This document shows, piece after piece, positions 25,033 through 33,841 of a stretch of DNA of 64,000 nucleotides; position 1 is the stretch's first letter; every line of letters begins with the position of its first letter. The translations under genes were made by a program, and so were the position numbers. Origin of the DNA: Streptomyces sp. NRRL F-6676 (GTDB taxonomy: Bacteria; Actinomycetota; Actinomycetes; Streptomycetales; Streptomycetaceae). The notes under the pieces are model-generated. The model did no database searches, was not told the DNA's origin, and worked only from the letters and a program-made list of their open reading frames with translations. Location: positions 22,369-86,368 of the forward strand of contig NZ_JOHS01000024.1 in the NCBI RefSeq assembly GCF_000725625.1, given 5' to 3'.

Positions 25033-26339
25033 ACGGCGGCGGACCGGGGAACCCCGAGGAGTCACGCGCGCACGGCGACGGACGGGACGGCGCGCCGCGC
25101 ATCCCGCCGCCGCGCACATCCGTCGAGGACGGCGGCCGCCCGCTGCCCCCGGCGCCCCGGCCGGCCGCCGTGCCCGTGCTGGAGCACCGGGTACTGATGT
25201 CGCTGCTCGGCGCCTGGGCGCTGGCCGCCTGCTCGCCGGAGGAGACGGCGGCGGTGGAGGAGCACCTCGGCGACTGCGGCGCCTGCGCCGAGGAGGCCCT
25301 GCGGCTGCGGGACGCCGTCGGGCTGCTGCACCCGCCGGAGAGCCTCGACCTCGACCCCGGGCTGCGCACCCGCGTCCTGGACACCTGCCTCGAACGCCGC
25401 CGGCCGCGCATCCCCGTGCCCGGCTGGGCGGCCCCGTACGACGCGGAGACGGCGCGCCTCGACGCGCTGTTGCAGGACTTCGGCGACGCGGAGTGGCACG
25501 CGCCGGTGCGGCTGCGCTGGTTCGACGGGCGGGCACCGGCCACCCGCCGCACGACGGTCGCCGGCGTCATCACCCATCTGCGGTGCGTCGACGGGCTGGT
25601 GGCGGCGGCACTCGGCCTGGAGGACCCGCTCGCGGAGACGGAAACGCAAGAGGCCCCGGACGAGGACACGCACACGGCCGCGCACACGCACACGGCCGCG
25701 ACCGGTTCCCCCACCGGGCGGACGGAGGCGTACTGGAACGCCGCACGGGTGCCGCCGACCCGGGCCGTGCGCGGGCCCTGGCGGGAGCAGAGTCACGCCG
25801 TCGTGCGCACGGCCGCGTTCGCGGGCGGCAGCAGCGGCGAACTGGCCGTGCCGTACGGCGACTTCACGCTGCCGCTGCGGGACGCGCTGCTGGACCGCGC
25901 CTTCGAGTGCTGGGTGCACGCGGACGACATCGCGGAGGCCGTCGACTACCCGTACGTGCCGCCCGCGCCCCGGCATCTGCACGGGATGATCGACCTGGCC
26001 GCCCGGATGCTGCCGCTGTCGCTCGCCGCACGACGCCGGGCGGGGCTGGCGGAACCGGCGCCACGCGGCCGCCACCTGGTGGCGGCGGGCGCGCCGGGCC
26101 GGAGCCTGCGGCTGGAGATCGAGGGACTGGGCGGCGGCGAGTGGCTGATCCCCCTCGACTCCCCCGGCGCGGCGGCGTCCCTGGACCACACGGTGGCCCA
26201 CATCGCCCTGGACGGCGTCGAGTTCTGCCGCCTGGCCGCGGGCCACGTCCCCCCGGCCGAAGCCGCCGCCGGCCGCTCGGGCGACCGCACGGCCATCCAG
26301 GAGGTCCTGTTGGCGACGGCGTCGTTGAGCCGGTTGTAG
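25029..26339 (+). CDS. zinc-finger anti-sigma-like protein fused to a mycothiol-isomerase (MDMPI) fold
   Basis: 436 residues. The N-terminal part carries a ZAS motif H79-x3-C83-x2-C86 (HLGDCGAC) that is typical of zinc anti-sigma factors. After a linker comes a DinB/maleylpyruvate-isomerase N-terminal domain (about 140-200: RTTVAGVITHLRCVDGLVAA), then DRAFECWVHADDIAEAV and a C-terminal MDMPI-like region. No transmembrane helix is evident. Coupled by a 4-bp overlap to the sigma gene, so it is probably its cognate cytoplasmic anti-sigma. The mycothiol-fold part suggests thiol-redox sensing (inference). Confidence 0.85.
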   Translation: MNGGGPGNPEESRAHGDGRDGAPRIPPPRTSVEDGGRPLPPAPRPAAVPVLEHRVLMSLLGAWALAACSPEETAAVEEHLGDCGACAEEALRLRDAVGLLHPPESLDLDPGLRTRVLDTCLERRRPRIPVPGWAAPYDAETARLDALLQDFGDAEWHAPVRLRWFDGRAPATRRTTVAGVITHLRCVDGLVAAALGLEDPLAETETQEAPDEDTHTAAHTHTAATGSPTGRTEAYWNAARVPPTRAVRGPWREQSHAVVRTAAFAGGSSGELAVPYGDFTLPLRDALLDRAFECWVHADDIAEAVDYPYVPPAPRHLHGMIDLAARMLPLSLAARRRAGLAEPAPRGRHLVAAGAPGRSLRLEIEGLGGGEWLIPLDSPGAAASLDHTVAHIALDGVEFCRLAAGHVPPAEAAAGRSGDRTAIQEVLLATASLSRL

Positions 26340-26352
26340 GGGCCCGGCGGGA

Positions 26353-27246
26353 CTACGCGAAGATCACCGTGCGGTGGCCGTTCAGGAGGATGCGGCGTTC
26401 GGCGTGCCACTTGACCGCGCGGGCCAGTGCCTGGCACTCCACGTCGCGGCCGATCGCGACCAGCTGGTCCGGGGTCACGTCGTGGCCCACCCGCTCGACC
26501 TCCTGCTCGATGATCGGGCCCTCGTCCAGGTCCGCCGTGACGTAGTGCGCCGTCGCACCGATCAGCTTCACGCCCCGGGCGTGCGCCTGGTGGTACGGCT
26601 TCGCGCCCTTGAAGCTCGGCAGGAAGGAGTGGTGGATGTTGATGATCCGCCCGTTCAGCTGCTTGCACAGGTCGTCGGAGAGGACCTGCATGTAGCGGGC
26701 GAGCACCACCAGTTCGACGTCCGCCTCGCGCACGATCTCCAGCAGCCGCGCCTCCGCCTCCGCCTTGGTGTCCCGCTTCACCGGCACGTGGTGGAAGGGG
26801 ATTCCGTACGACGCCACGAGCTCGGCGAAATCCGTGTGGTTGGAGACGACGGCCGCGATCTCGACCGGCAGCGCCCCGGTCCGCGCCCGGAACAGCAGGT
26901 CGTTCAGGCAGTGGCCGAACTTGCTGACCATGAGGACGACGCGCATCCGCTCGTCGGCCCGGTGGATCTGCCAGTCCATCTGGAAGGAGTCGCCGATCGC
27001 GGCGAAGCTCGCCCGCAGCTTCTCCGACGTCACGGACGGCTCCGCGGAGAAGTGGACCCGCATGAAGAACAGCCCCGTGTCCTGGTCACCGAACTGCTGG
27101 CTGTCCACGATGTTGCAGCCGGTCATGAAGAGATAGCTGGACACCGCGTGCACGATGCCCTGCTTGTCCGGGCAGGAGAGGGTGAGGACGTACTGCTCAC
27201 CGGTGTCGGCGGCGGCGCCTGCGTCTCGCGTGGACTGCTCAGTCAT
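26353..27246 (-). CDS. purU: formyltetrahydrofolate deformylase
   Basis: 297 residues. Hydrolyses 10-formyl-THF to formate and THF, balancing one-carbon pools. An N-terminal ACT domain (about 20-90, YVLTLSCPDKQGIVHAVSSY) precedes the formyl-transferase fold (about 95-297). Visible catalytic-site segments are RIINIHHSFLPSFKGAKPYH and ITADLDEGPII-type GATAHYVTADLDEGPIIEQE. Length fits the family. It is convergent with the anti-sigma gene across 13 bp. Confidence 0.96.
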   Translation of the reverse strand: MTEQSTRDAGAAADTGEQYVLTLSCPDKQGIVHAVSSYLFMTGCNIVDSQQFGDQDTGLFFMRVHFSAEPSVTSEKLRASFAAIGDSFQMDWQIHRADERMRVVLMVSKFGHCLNDLLFRARTGALPVEIAAVVSNHTDFAELVASYGIPFHHVPVKRDTKAEAEARLLEIVREADVELVVLARYMQVLSDDLCKQLNGRIINIHHSFLPSFKGAKPYHQAHARGVKLIGATAHYVTADLDEGPIIEQEVERVGHDVTPDQLVAIGRDVECQALARAVKWHAERRILLNGHRTVIFA

Positions 27247-27321
27247 GCAGCACAGGGTCGCACACGGCCGACGGCGGTGAACAACTGTCCCAAGGGCCGG
27301 AACCTCCGTGGGCCGGATCCG

Positions 27322-27370
27322 GTCACGCCGGCCGGTCGTGTCACGCCGGCCGGTCCTGTCACGCCGGCAC
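27322..27370. repeat. 18-bp tandem repeat upstream of purU
   Basis: Three copies of GTCACGCCGGCCGGTCST (27322, 27340 and a partial copy at 27358) lie between purU and the SCO4402-family gene. No coding role is supported. Confidence 0.75.
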
Positions 27371-27379
27371 GGCCGCCGC

Positions 27380-27880
27380 TCACGCCGAGCGCGTCATGAT
27401 CCGCAGTACCTCCAGCGAGCGCGGCGGCGCCTCCGGGTCCTCCCCGTCCGCCGTCGCCAGCCGGACGTGGGCCTCCCGGGCCGCCCGTACCGCGTCCGGC
27501 CAGGACGGGTTCTCGAGGTACGTGGAGACCGGCGCGTCGGGCCCGACCTGGTGCATGATCCGCAGCACCCGCAGCACGGCGGTGTCCACCAGCGCCGCCT
27601 CCTGGGCGTCGCGGAAGATCGTCCCGACGTACTTCTCGGCCGACCAGTTGTCCAGCCAGGTGTCCTCCACCAGCCGGTACACGGCGTCGGTCACGTCCCC
27701 GTACCCTTCGGTGCCCGCGAGCCAGACGTCCCGCTGGAAGGCCGGGTCGGAAAGCATGTGCAGCGCGGAACGCACGTTGCTGCGCCAGCGCCACCACGGC
27801 ATGTCGTTGAGGGGCATGGCGCCCATGGTGGACGAGCGACGCCCGCGACGGGAAGGGTTCTCCGGAGCTTGCACGGTCAT
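27380..27880 (-). CDS. SCO4402-family conserved protein
   Basis: 166 residues, all-helical in appearance, with MPWWRWRSNVRSALHMLSDP, VWLAGTEGYGDVTDAVYRLV and TWLDNWSAEKYVGTIFRD. I recognise it as the actinobacterial SCO4402 family. The name comes from S. coelicolor, where the gene lies beside purU as it does here. Function is unknown; no signal peptide or catalytic motif. ATG 27880 gives a longer N-terminus; an ATG 26 codons later (MPLNDMPW) is plausible and would remove a basic, poorly conserved segment. Confidence 0.82.
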   Translation of the reverse strand: MTVQAPENPSRRGRRSSTMGAMPLNDMPWWRWRSNVRSALHMLSDPAFQRDVWLAGTEGYGDVTDAVYRLVEDTWLDNWSAEKYVGTIFRDAQEAALVDTAVLRVLRIMHQVGPDAPVSTYLENPSWPDAVRAAREAHVRLATADGEDPEAPPRSLEVLRIMTRSA

Positions 27881-27997
27881 CGATCGTACGTTCCGCCCGC
27901 CGGAGTGATCACCGGCCCCCGCAATTCACCTCCCCGTCACCCTGCGTTGCCCTTCGCTCACTCTCCAGTTGACGATGTGCCGGAATCGTGCGGAACC

Positions 27998-29314
27998 ATG
28001 ACCGGCAGGCGACGCACGTCCACGACCACCCCCCGCTCCCGCCGCACCCGCTCCGTGCGGACCGCCCTGCTCTCCGCGGGCGCGCTCGCCGTCTGCGGGG
28101 CGGTGGCCGTCGGCTGCGGTGCCGTCCCCGGCGTCATGGGCGGCGGGAGCGACACCGTGACCGTCATGACCTGGGCGCCCCAGGACACCTCCGCCACCAA
28201 CAAGCCGGGCATGCCGGCGATGGCGCAGGCCTACGCCCGCTGGGTCAACGCGCACGGCGGTCTGGGCGGCCGCACGCTGAAGGTGCTGGTCTGCAACGAC
28301 CACAACAGCTCGGCGGACGCCGCCGCGTGCGCCCGCCGCGCGGCCGACGAGCACGTCGTCGCCGTCGTCGGCTCCTACAGTCAGCACAGCGACTCCTTCC
28401 TCGGCCCGCTGGAGTCGGCGGGCATCCCCTACCTCGGCGGCTACGGCCTGACCCAGGAGGAGTTCGAGAGCCCGCTGTCGTACCCGGTCAACGGCGGGGA
28501 GCCCGCGCTGCTGGCCGGGCTCGGCGAGGAACTGGGCCGCAGTTGCGGCCGGGTGGCGCTGGTACGGCCCGACACGATCGCGGGCGACGAACTGGCCGTG
28601 CCCTTCAACGCGGGCCTGAAGGCCTCCGGGCACGCCGCCGCGACGGACGTACGGGCCACCGAGGGCGCCACCGCCTACGACGACCAGGCGAAGCAGGCGC
28701 TGGCGACGGTCACCGGGGACACCACGGGCACCTCCGGCAAGGGCTGCGTCGTCCCGGTGCTCGGCGAGCGCACGGACACGTTCGTGGACTCCTTCCGCCG
28801 GATCCGCGCGGACTACCCGGAGGTCCGCACGGCCTCCGTCCTCGGCAGCGTCGACCAGTCGGTGGTCGACGCCGCCGGCGGGGCGTCCGGCCCGTACGAG
28901 GGGGCGTACGCGACGAGTTGGTACCCGGTGGCGAGCGACGCCCGCTGGAACACCATGAAGAAGGTCATCAAGGACAACGCCTTCGGCGACAACCGGATCG
29001 ACCCCGCCGACGCGGGCGTCCAGACGACCTGGCTCGCCTACACCGCGCTCCGCCAGGTCGTACGGTCCCTCGGCGACGGCGAGGTGACCGCCCGCGCGGT
29101 GCAGCACGCCCTGGACGGCGGTGCGAAGGTCACCACCGGCGGTCTCACCCCCGCCCTGAGCTGGCGCTTCGAGGACCTGGCGGCGGTGATCGACTACCCC
29201 CGCCTGGTCAACTCGGACGTCACCTACCAGGTCGTGCGCGGGGGCCGGCTGGTCTCGGCCCGCAAGGGCTTCGTCAACGTCTCCAAGACGCTGGAGACGC
29301 CGGCGTCGTCGTAG
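27998..29314 (+). CDS. substrate-binding lipoprotein (type I periplasmic fold)
   Basis: 438 residues. An Arg-rich N-terminus and hydrophobic stretch end in the lipobox VAVGC, so it is a membrane-anchored lipoprotein. The mature part resembles branched-chain amino acid/leucine-isoleucine-valine binding proteins: AYARWVNAHGGLGGRTLKVL, VVAVVGSYSQHSDSF and GIPYLGG. No ABC permease lies nearby, so it may be an orphan receptor. ATG 27998 follows GGAAC. It is convergent with the TQY-repeat gene across 27 bp. Confidence 0.85.
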   Translation: MTGRRRTSTTTPRSRRTRSVRTALLSAGALAVCGAVAVGCGAVPGVMGGGSDTVTVMTWAPQDTSATNKPGMPAMAQAYARWVNAHGGLGGRTLKVLVCNDHNSSADAAACARRAADEHVVAVVGSYSQHSDSFLGPLESAGIPYLGGYGLTQEEFESPLSYPVNGGEPALLAGLGEELGRSCGRVALVRPDTIAGDELAVPFNAGLKASGHAAATDVRATEGATAYDDQAKQALATVTGDTTGTSGKGCVVPVLGERTDTFVDSFRRIRADYPEVRTASVLGSVDQSVVDAAGGASGPYEGAYATSWYPVASDARWNTMKKVIKDNAFGDNRIDPADAGVQTTWLAYTALRQVVRSLGDGEVTARAVQHALDGGAKVTTGGLTPALSWRFEDLAAVIDYPRLVNSDVTYQVVRGGRLVSARKGFVNVSKTLETPASS

Positions 29315-29341
29315 AGCCTCCGGCTCGGCGCCACCGCGCGC

Positions 29342-30823
29342 TCAGAGCTGAGTGGGCTGACGCTGGGTCAGTCCGTACTTGCTCGCGATGGCGTTCCACA
29401 GCGCGGCCGCCTTCTTCTTCTGCTCGGTGGCCGTGCCGCTCGCGGTGTTGCCCGCCACGGTCTGGTTGGTGGTGCGGGCGTGGCCCTTCTTGCACACCTT
29501 CTTGCCCTTGGCCTGATCGGCCCAGGCCGCGTAGTGGTTGTCGGCGGAGGCGGAGGCCCGCCAGGCGGCGGTGAGCGAGGCGGTCAGCGCGGCATGGTCG
29601 GGGAGCTTGTCGACGGCGAGCCCGGACAGCTTCGTCACCAGGCCGTTGCGCTGCTTGGCGGCGGAGCGCAGATCGGTGGCCGACTGGTCGAGGTTCTTGC
29701 ACGCGCGGACGTTCGCCACCGCGCCGATCACGCTCTGCCTGCTGTTGCCGCTCTCCGCGAGCAGCTTGTCCAGGGCGTCGGCCTGCGCCTTCGCCGGGTC
29801 GGCGGCGGGTGCGGAGGAGTCGGCGGTGGCGGGGCCGGTCGCCGACACGTTCTTGCTGTCGTCGCCCTTGCTGTCGCCACCTCCGCCGAGCAGCGCGCCG
29901 GCGCCGATGCCGAGGACCACGATGCCGACGCCGATGGCGGCGATCAGCGGCACGCGCGACCCCGAACGGCCGCCGCCGACGCCGCGGTTGCCGCCGCCCT
30001 CGTCGCCGCCCCGCCGGGCGCCGGCGCGGCCGCCGCCCGGGGGCGGTACGGAGACGGCCTCGCCGATCTGCGGCAGCTGCTCGGTGGCGGGGGCCGGGGC
30101 GGGGGCGCCCTCGGTACGGAACAGATTGTCGAACTCGGCCGGCGGGGCGGGCTGCGCGGGGGCGCCGCCGCCCGGGACCGGCGGGAGGTACTGGGTGGCC
30201 TGCGCGTCCGGCCCCGCGGCGGGCGGCATCGGGCCCGCGCCGCCCGGAACCGGCGGAATGTACTGGGTGGCGCCCTCGTCGGTCACCGGCGGTATGTACT
30301 GGGTCGCGCCCTCGTTCATGACGGGGGGTATGTACTGCGTCGCCCCCTCGTCCGCGGGCGACTGTAGGTACTGCGTCGCTCCCTCGTTCGTGGCGGGCAG
30401 CGGAGCGGAGGGGAAGGCTCCGGAACCGGAGGGGTACGGCTGCGGCTGCGCGCCGGGCGGGGCGGCCGGGGGCAGCGGGGCGGAGTAGCCGCCGGTGGCG
30501 GCTGCGTGCCCGGCGTGCGGTGCGACTCCGTGCCCGGGGTGTGCGCCCCCTGGGGACGCCTGTGCGCTCTCCGGGGGCAGTTGTGCGCCGCCCGGCGCCC
30601 CCCACTGGGGGCCGGGGTCCTCGCCCCAGCCCGGGGCGGGGGGCGGTGCGGGGGCGGCCTGCTGGTCCGGGCCCCAGGGCCCGCCCCAGGACCGGCCGCC
30701 CGCCGGGGCGGGCGGCTCGGCCTGGCTGCCCGGCAGCAGGGGGGCACCGCCGTCGGAGGGCAGCACGATGCCCTCTCGCGCGGGCCGCGCCGAGGGCTCC
30801 CCACCCTGTCCACTCTGCGTCAC
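29342..30823 (-). CDS. membrane protein with disordered cytoplasmic TQY[IL] repeats
   Basis: 493 residues. Residues 1-290 are Pro/Gly/Ala-rich and disordered. They carry five ATQY[IL] motifs, with threonines at 150, 162, 174, 186 and 210; the first four have a 12-residue period (EGATQYIPPV). One transmembrane helix follows (about 291-313), then an extracytoplasmic region with two Cys (KNVSATG..., ACKNL, KKVCKKG). The pThr-x-x-[IL] pattern would suit phosphothreonine-binding FHA domains if a Ser/Thr kinase phosphorylates it (inference). Function otherwise unknown. Similar TQY repeats occur in other Streptomyces membrane proteins, to my recollection. Confidence 0.8.
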   Translation of the reverse strand: MTQSGQGGEPSARPAREGIVLPSDGGAPLLPGSQAEPPAPAGGRSWGGPWGPDQQAAPAPPPAPGWGEDPGPQWGAPGGAQLPPESAQASPGGAHPGHGVAPHAGHAAATGGYSAPLPPAAPPGAQPQPYPSGSGAFPSAPLPATNEGATQYLQSPADEGATQYIPPVMNEGATQYIPPVTDEGATQYIPPVPGGAGPMPPAAGPDAQATQYLPPVPGGGAPAQPAPPAEFDNLFRTEGAPAPAPATEQLPQIGEAVSVPPPGGGRAGARRGGDEGGGNRGVGGGRSGSRVPLIAAIGVGIVVLGIGAGALLGGGGDSKGDDSKNVSATGPATADSSAPAADPAKAQADALDKLLAESGNSRQSVIGAVANVRACKNLDQSATDLRSAAKQRNGLVTKLSGLAVDKLPDHAALTASLTAAWRASASADNHYAAWADQAKGKKVCKKGHARTTNQTVAGNTASGTATEQKKKAAALWNAIASKYGLTQRQPTQL

Positions 30824-30972
30824 CGGGACTCCTCCGACTGGGCGACCAAGAGAATCAGCGGCTCACGCTACCGGGTCTCTGCGCGGGCATGCCATGCGGA
30901 GTGCCTCCGGCGGTCACCCGGGACTCGGGGGAACCGTCACGACGGTTCCCCCGAGGGCCGGTTCGGCACGTA

Positions 30973-31146
30973 GTCGGCCGACGGCCGGTGGGGGCCGGTC
31001 GCGCAGTTCCCCGCGCCCCTCAAAGGCATCCGCGGCTCCGCCGCGTGGGCGCGTGCGGCTGCGACGCGCCCTGATCGAGGGGCGAAGCCCCGAGTCTTCA
31101 GGGGCGCGGGGAACTGCGCGAGAAGCCCCACCGGCCGTCAGCCGAC
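30973..31146. repeat. MITE-like element with 47-48-bp inverted arms
   Basis: Left arm 30973-31020 and right arm 31100-31146 are near-perfect inverted copies. Both contain the GGGGCGCGGGGAACTGCGCG core and CCCCACCGGCCGTC. The 79-bp centre has further small hairpins (GCGGCTCCGCCGC, GGGGCGAAGCCCC). The whole can fold into a cruciform or long hairpin. It lies between two minus-strand genes and has no transposase. Confidence 0.85.
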
Positions 31147-31221
31147 AACGAACCCCCGGGGTCCAAGGGGCGGAGCCCCTTGAAGGGATGGGAAGGGTAG
31201 GGGCGGCGGGGGCGAGAAACA
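31147..31221. repeat. tail segment shared with 46731-46797
   Basis: A run ending GGGATGGGAAGGGTAGGGGC then GGCGGGGGCGAGAAA abuts the stop of the regulator gene. A near copy abuts the stop of the carboxylase gene at 46798. Both contain a GGGGCGGAGCCCC-type hairpin, so it could serve as a terminator for the minus-strand genes. Confidence 0.7.
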
Positions 31222-32643
31222 TCACGCCGCCCGCAACTCCAGCCGCGCCCCGAACTCCCGTACCACCGCCTCCTCCCCGAACGGCTCCAGCCTCTGCTGG
31301 AAGTCCTCCAGATACTCCGCCCCCCGATTCGACCGCAACCCCCCGAGCAGCTCCACCGCCTTCATCCCGGTGTGCACCGCCTGCTCCACCTCCCGCTTCT
31401 GCACCTGCGCCGTCGCCAGCAGCACAAACCCGATCGCCCGCCGCCGCACCCGCCCCTCCGGATGCCCCGCGAGCGCCTCCCGCGCACACCGCTCCGCCGC
31501 GTCCGCCTGCCCCAGATCGCGATGGCAGTGCGCCAACTCGTCGGCGAGATACGCCTCGTCGAAGTGCGCGATCCACACGGGATCGTCCCCGGACCCGGCG
31601 TCGGCCGGGGAACCGGCACCGGAGGCGCCCCCCGAACCCCCCGCCGCCTCCATCGCCGCGACCGCCCGCCCCGCAGCGGCCTGCGCCCCCCGCACGTCCC
31701 CCATCAGCGCATGCCCCCGCGCCTCCGCCGCACAGAACATCGACTGCGCCCGCGCCGGCACCTGCCCCCGCGCCCCCTCCTGCGCCGCCCGCGCCAACTG
31801 CGCGATCTCCCGCGGATTGCCGAGCTGCGCCGCCAGATGGCTCATGGACGCGGCCAGCACATACCCTCCGTACCCCCGGTCCCCCGCCGCCTGCGCGAGC
31901 CGCAGCGCCTGGATGTAGTACCGCTGCGCCAGCCCCGGCTGCCCCGTGTCCACCGCCATGTACCCGGCGAGCTCGGTCAGTCGGGCCACCGCCGCGAACA
32001 ACTCCCGCCCCACGGACTCCCGGTAGGACCCGGCGAGCAGCCCGGAGACGACGCTGTTGAGGTAGTGCACGACGACCGGACGCACATGCCCGCTGCCGTA
32101 GGTGTGGTCGAGGTCGACCAGCGCCTGCGTCATCGCCCGCACCGCCGCGACGTCGGACGCGCCCACCCTCGGCCCGCCCGTCCGCCCCACCTGGGCGTCG
32201 GGCGTCGAGATCAGCCAGTCCCGGCTGGGCTCGACCAGCGCGGAGGCGGCGACGGAGGACCCGGACAGGAAGTCCCGCCGGCCCACGTCACTGCGCCACA
32301 GCTCACACACCTGCTCGATGGCGCCGAGCACCGTCGGCGAGAACTGCAACCCCACACCGGACGCCAGGTTCTTGCCGTTGGCCATGCCGATCTCGTCGAT
32401 CGTGACCGTACGGCCCAGCTTGCGGCCGAGCGCCTCGGCGATGATCGCCGGGGCGCGCCCGCGCGGCTGCTGTCCGCGCAGCCAACGGGCCACCGACGTC
32501 TTGTCGTAGCGCAGATCGAGCCCGTGCTCCGCGCCGCACATGTTGACCCGGCGGGCCAGACCGGCGTTGGAGCAGCCCGCTTCCTGGATGAGCGCCTGGA
32601 GCCGTTCGTTCGGCTGCCTGGCGACGAGAGGCCTTGCGGCCAT
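31222..32643 (-). CDS. HTH/TPR regulator, NsdA-like
   Basis: 473 residues. An N-terminal Cro/C1-like DNA-binding part reads RLQALIQEAGCSNAGLARRV, then DKTSVARWLRGQQPRG (about 14-55). A DFLSGSSVAASALV segment and a C-terminal array of TPR-like helices (about 190-470) follow. Architecture and length resemble the Streptomyces family that includes NsdA, a negative regulator of sporulation and antibiotics; this is a paralogue, not clearly NsdA itself. ATG 32643. A Gly/Ser/Ala-rich loop near 345-365 looks low-complexity. Probably cytoplasmic. Confidence 0.8.
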   Translation of the reverse strand: MAARPLVARQPNERLQALIQEAGCSNAGLARRVNMCGAEHGLDLRYDKTSVARWLRGQQPRGRAPAIIAEALGRKLGRTVTIDEIGMANGKNLASGVGLQFSPTVLGAIEQVCELWRSDVGRRDFLSGSSVAASALVEPSRDWLISTPDAQVGRTGGPRVGASDVAAVRAMTQALVDLDHTYGSGHVRPVVVHYLNSVVSGLLAGSYRESVGRELFAAVARLTELAGYMAVDTGQPGLAQRYYIQALRLAQAAGDRGYGGYVLAASMSHLAAQLGNPREIAQLARAAQEGARGQVPARAQSMFCAAEARGHALMGDVRGAQAAAGRAVAAMEAAGGSGGASGAGSPADAGSGDDPVWIAHFDEAYLADELAHCHRDLGQADAAERCAREALAGHPEGRVRRRAIGFVLLATAQVQKREVEQAVHTGMKAVELLGGLRSNRGAEYLEDFQQRLEPFGEEAVVREFGARLELRAA

Positions 32644-32990
32644 GGCGAAACCCCCTGTTTCTGGCGGCTGCGGTGCCTGCCCACGCACCGTTTGACGTGC
32701 CTTCGGCGGCCGGCGCCTTCCGTCGGGCACCGCAAGGATCCGGCCGTGAAGATCAATGCCCCGCCCGCACGCACTGCATGCGCTACATGCCGACAATGCG
32801 GGACATGCCAGGCTTGCCGGGTAATGGTGACGGCCCGGGCCGTCGTCCCTCCCCCACCCGGCCCTTGTCTGCCCTTCCTGGCTACCCGTTCGACGGTGTC
32901 CTTCCTCGTACGCGCCCCCGTACGTGCATCCGTGCGCCCCGCCGCTCGAAGGGGTGCCCCTCCCCCGCGCACGGGTGGGCGTAACCCCCA
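32644..32990. other. 347-bp divergent intergenic region
   Basis: Between the TPR regulator and the PrimPol-like gene. It holds a GGTGCC/GGCACC inverted repeat around 32670-32732 and mixed-composition DNA, but no reading frame with ribosome binding site, codon bias and domain. It should contain both promoters. Confidence 0.5.
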
Positions 32991-33683
32991 GTGACGGCGG
33001 GAGTTGTGTTCCTCGTGGAAGAGACCATCGCGGGCGCCGAAACCGCCCCCACCCAAGCTGCCCACATCCCCCAGCAGCGCGGCGAATCCCTGCTGGAGAC
33101 CGCCGTGCGCTATGCCGAGGAGCGCCACTGGGACGTCGTCCCGGGCACCTGGCTGCAAGTCGTCGACGGTGTGCAGCGCTGCTCCTGCGCGGACCCCGCG
33201 TGTCCGGAGCCGGGCGTGCACCCGGCCCGCGAGGACTGGACGACGCAGGCCACGGGCAGTGCGACCGTCGCGCGCCGGCTGTGGTCCCGGCAGCCGACGG
33301 CCTCGATCCTGCTGCCCACGGGGCGCACGTTCGACGCGGTCGACGTCCCCGAGACGGCCGGGTTCCTGGCGCTGGCCCGAATGGAGCGGATGCAACTGAC
33401 GCTCGGCCCGGTCACCTTGGCCCCCGACCGCCGGATGCGGTTCTTCGTCCTGCCGGGCGGCGCGGCCAAACTCCCCGAGCTGGTGCGGAAGCTGGGCTGG
33501 ACGCCGGAGTCGCTGGACATGGCCGGGCTGGGCGAGGGCACGTACGTGGCGGCGCCGCCGTCGCGGTTCGGGGCGCGGGGGGCGGTGCAGTGGGCCTGCC
33601 GGCCCACCGCGGTGAATCGGTGGTTGCCGGACGTGGAGGAGATGGTCTCCTCCCTCTCCTACGCGTGCGGGAGGGATCGATAG
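32991..33683 (+). CDS. bifunctional DNA primase/polymerase (PrimPol) N-terminal domain-like protein
   Basis: 230 residues. The family-typical order is seen: AVRYAEERHWDVVPGTWL (about 37-54), the cysteine cluster CSCADPACPEPGVHP (about 64-78), then RLWSRQPTASILLPTG. True PrimPols carry the catalytic DxD and GxG sets; here FDAVDVPE may be the counterpart, with weak conservation. Streptomyces have several standalone copies whose function is not known. Start GTG 32991 is uncertain; GTG 33006 and 33015 are alternatives, the latter after GGCGGGAG. Confidence 0.8.
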   Translation: MTAGVVFLVEETIAGAETAPTQAAHIPQQRGESLLETAVRYAEERHWDVVPGTWLQVVDGVQRCSCADPACPEPGVHPAREDWTTQATGSATVARRLWSRQPTASILLPTGRTFDAVDVPETAGFLALARMERMQLTLGPVTLAPDRRMRFFVLPGGAAKLPELVRKLGWTPESLDMAGLGEGTYVAAPPSRFGARGAVQWACRPTAVNRWLPDVEEMVSSLSYACGRDR

Positions 33684-33737
33684 GGCGGTGTGAGGGAGGC
33701 GTGGCGGGGTCGCGTCCGCGGGGTCGGGGTTCGTTGC

Positions 33738-33827
33738 CGGGTACGGCGCCGTCGTGGCTTGTCGCGCGCACGCGGCGGAGCCGCAGATCGGACACAGTCC
33801 CGCGCCCCCGAAGGAAGGGCGTTGGCC
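33738..33827. repeat. diverged reverse copy of the dispersed repeat family
   Basis: Read on the minus strand it has GGGGCGCGGG near one end, GCGGCTCCGCCGCG in the centre and CGCGACAAGCCACGAC at the other. It matches the 8022 copy at one end and the 31040 element at the centre. It lies between the PrimPol-like gene and the ABC genes. Confidence 0.65.
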
Positions 33828-33841
33828 CCTAGGGTGTTGGT

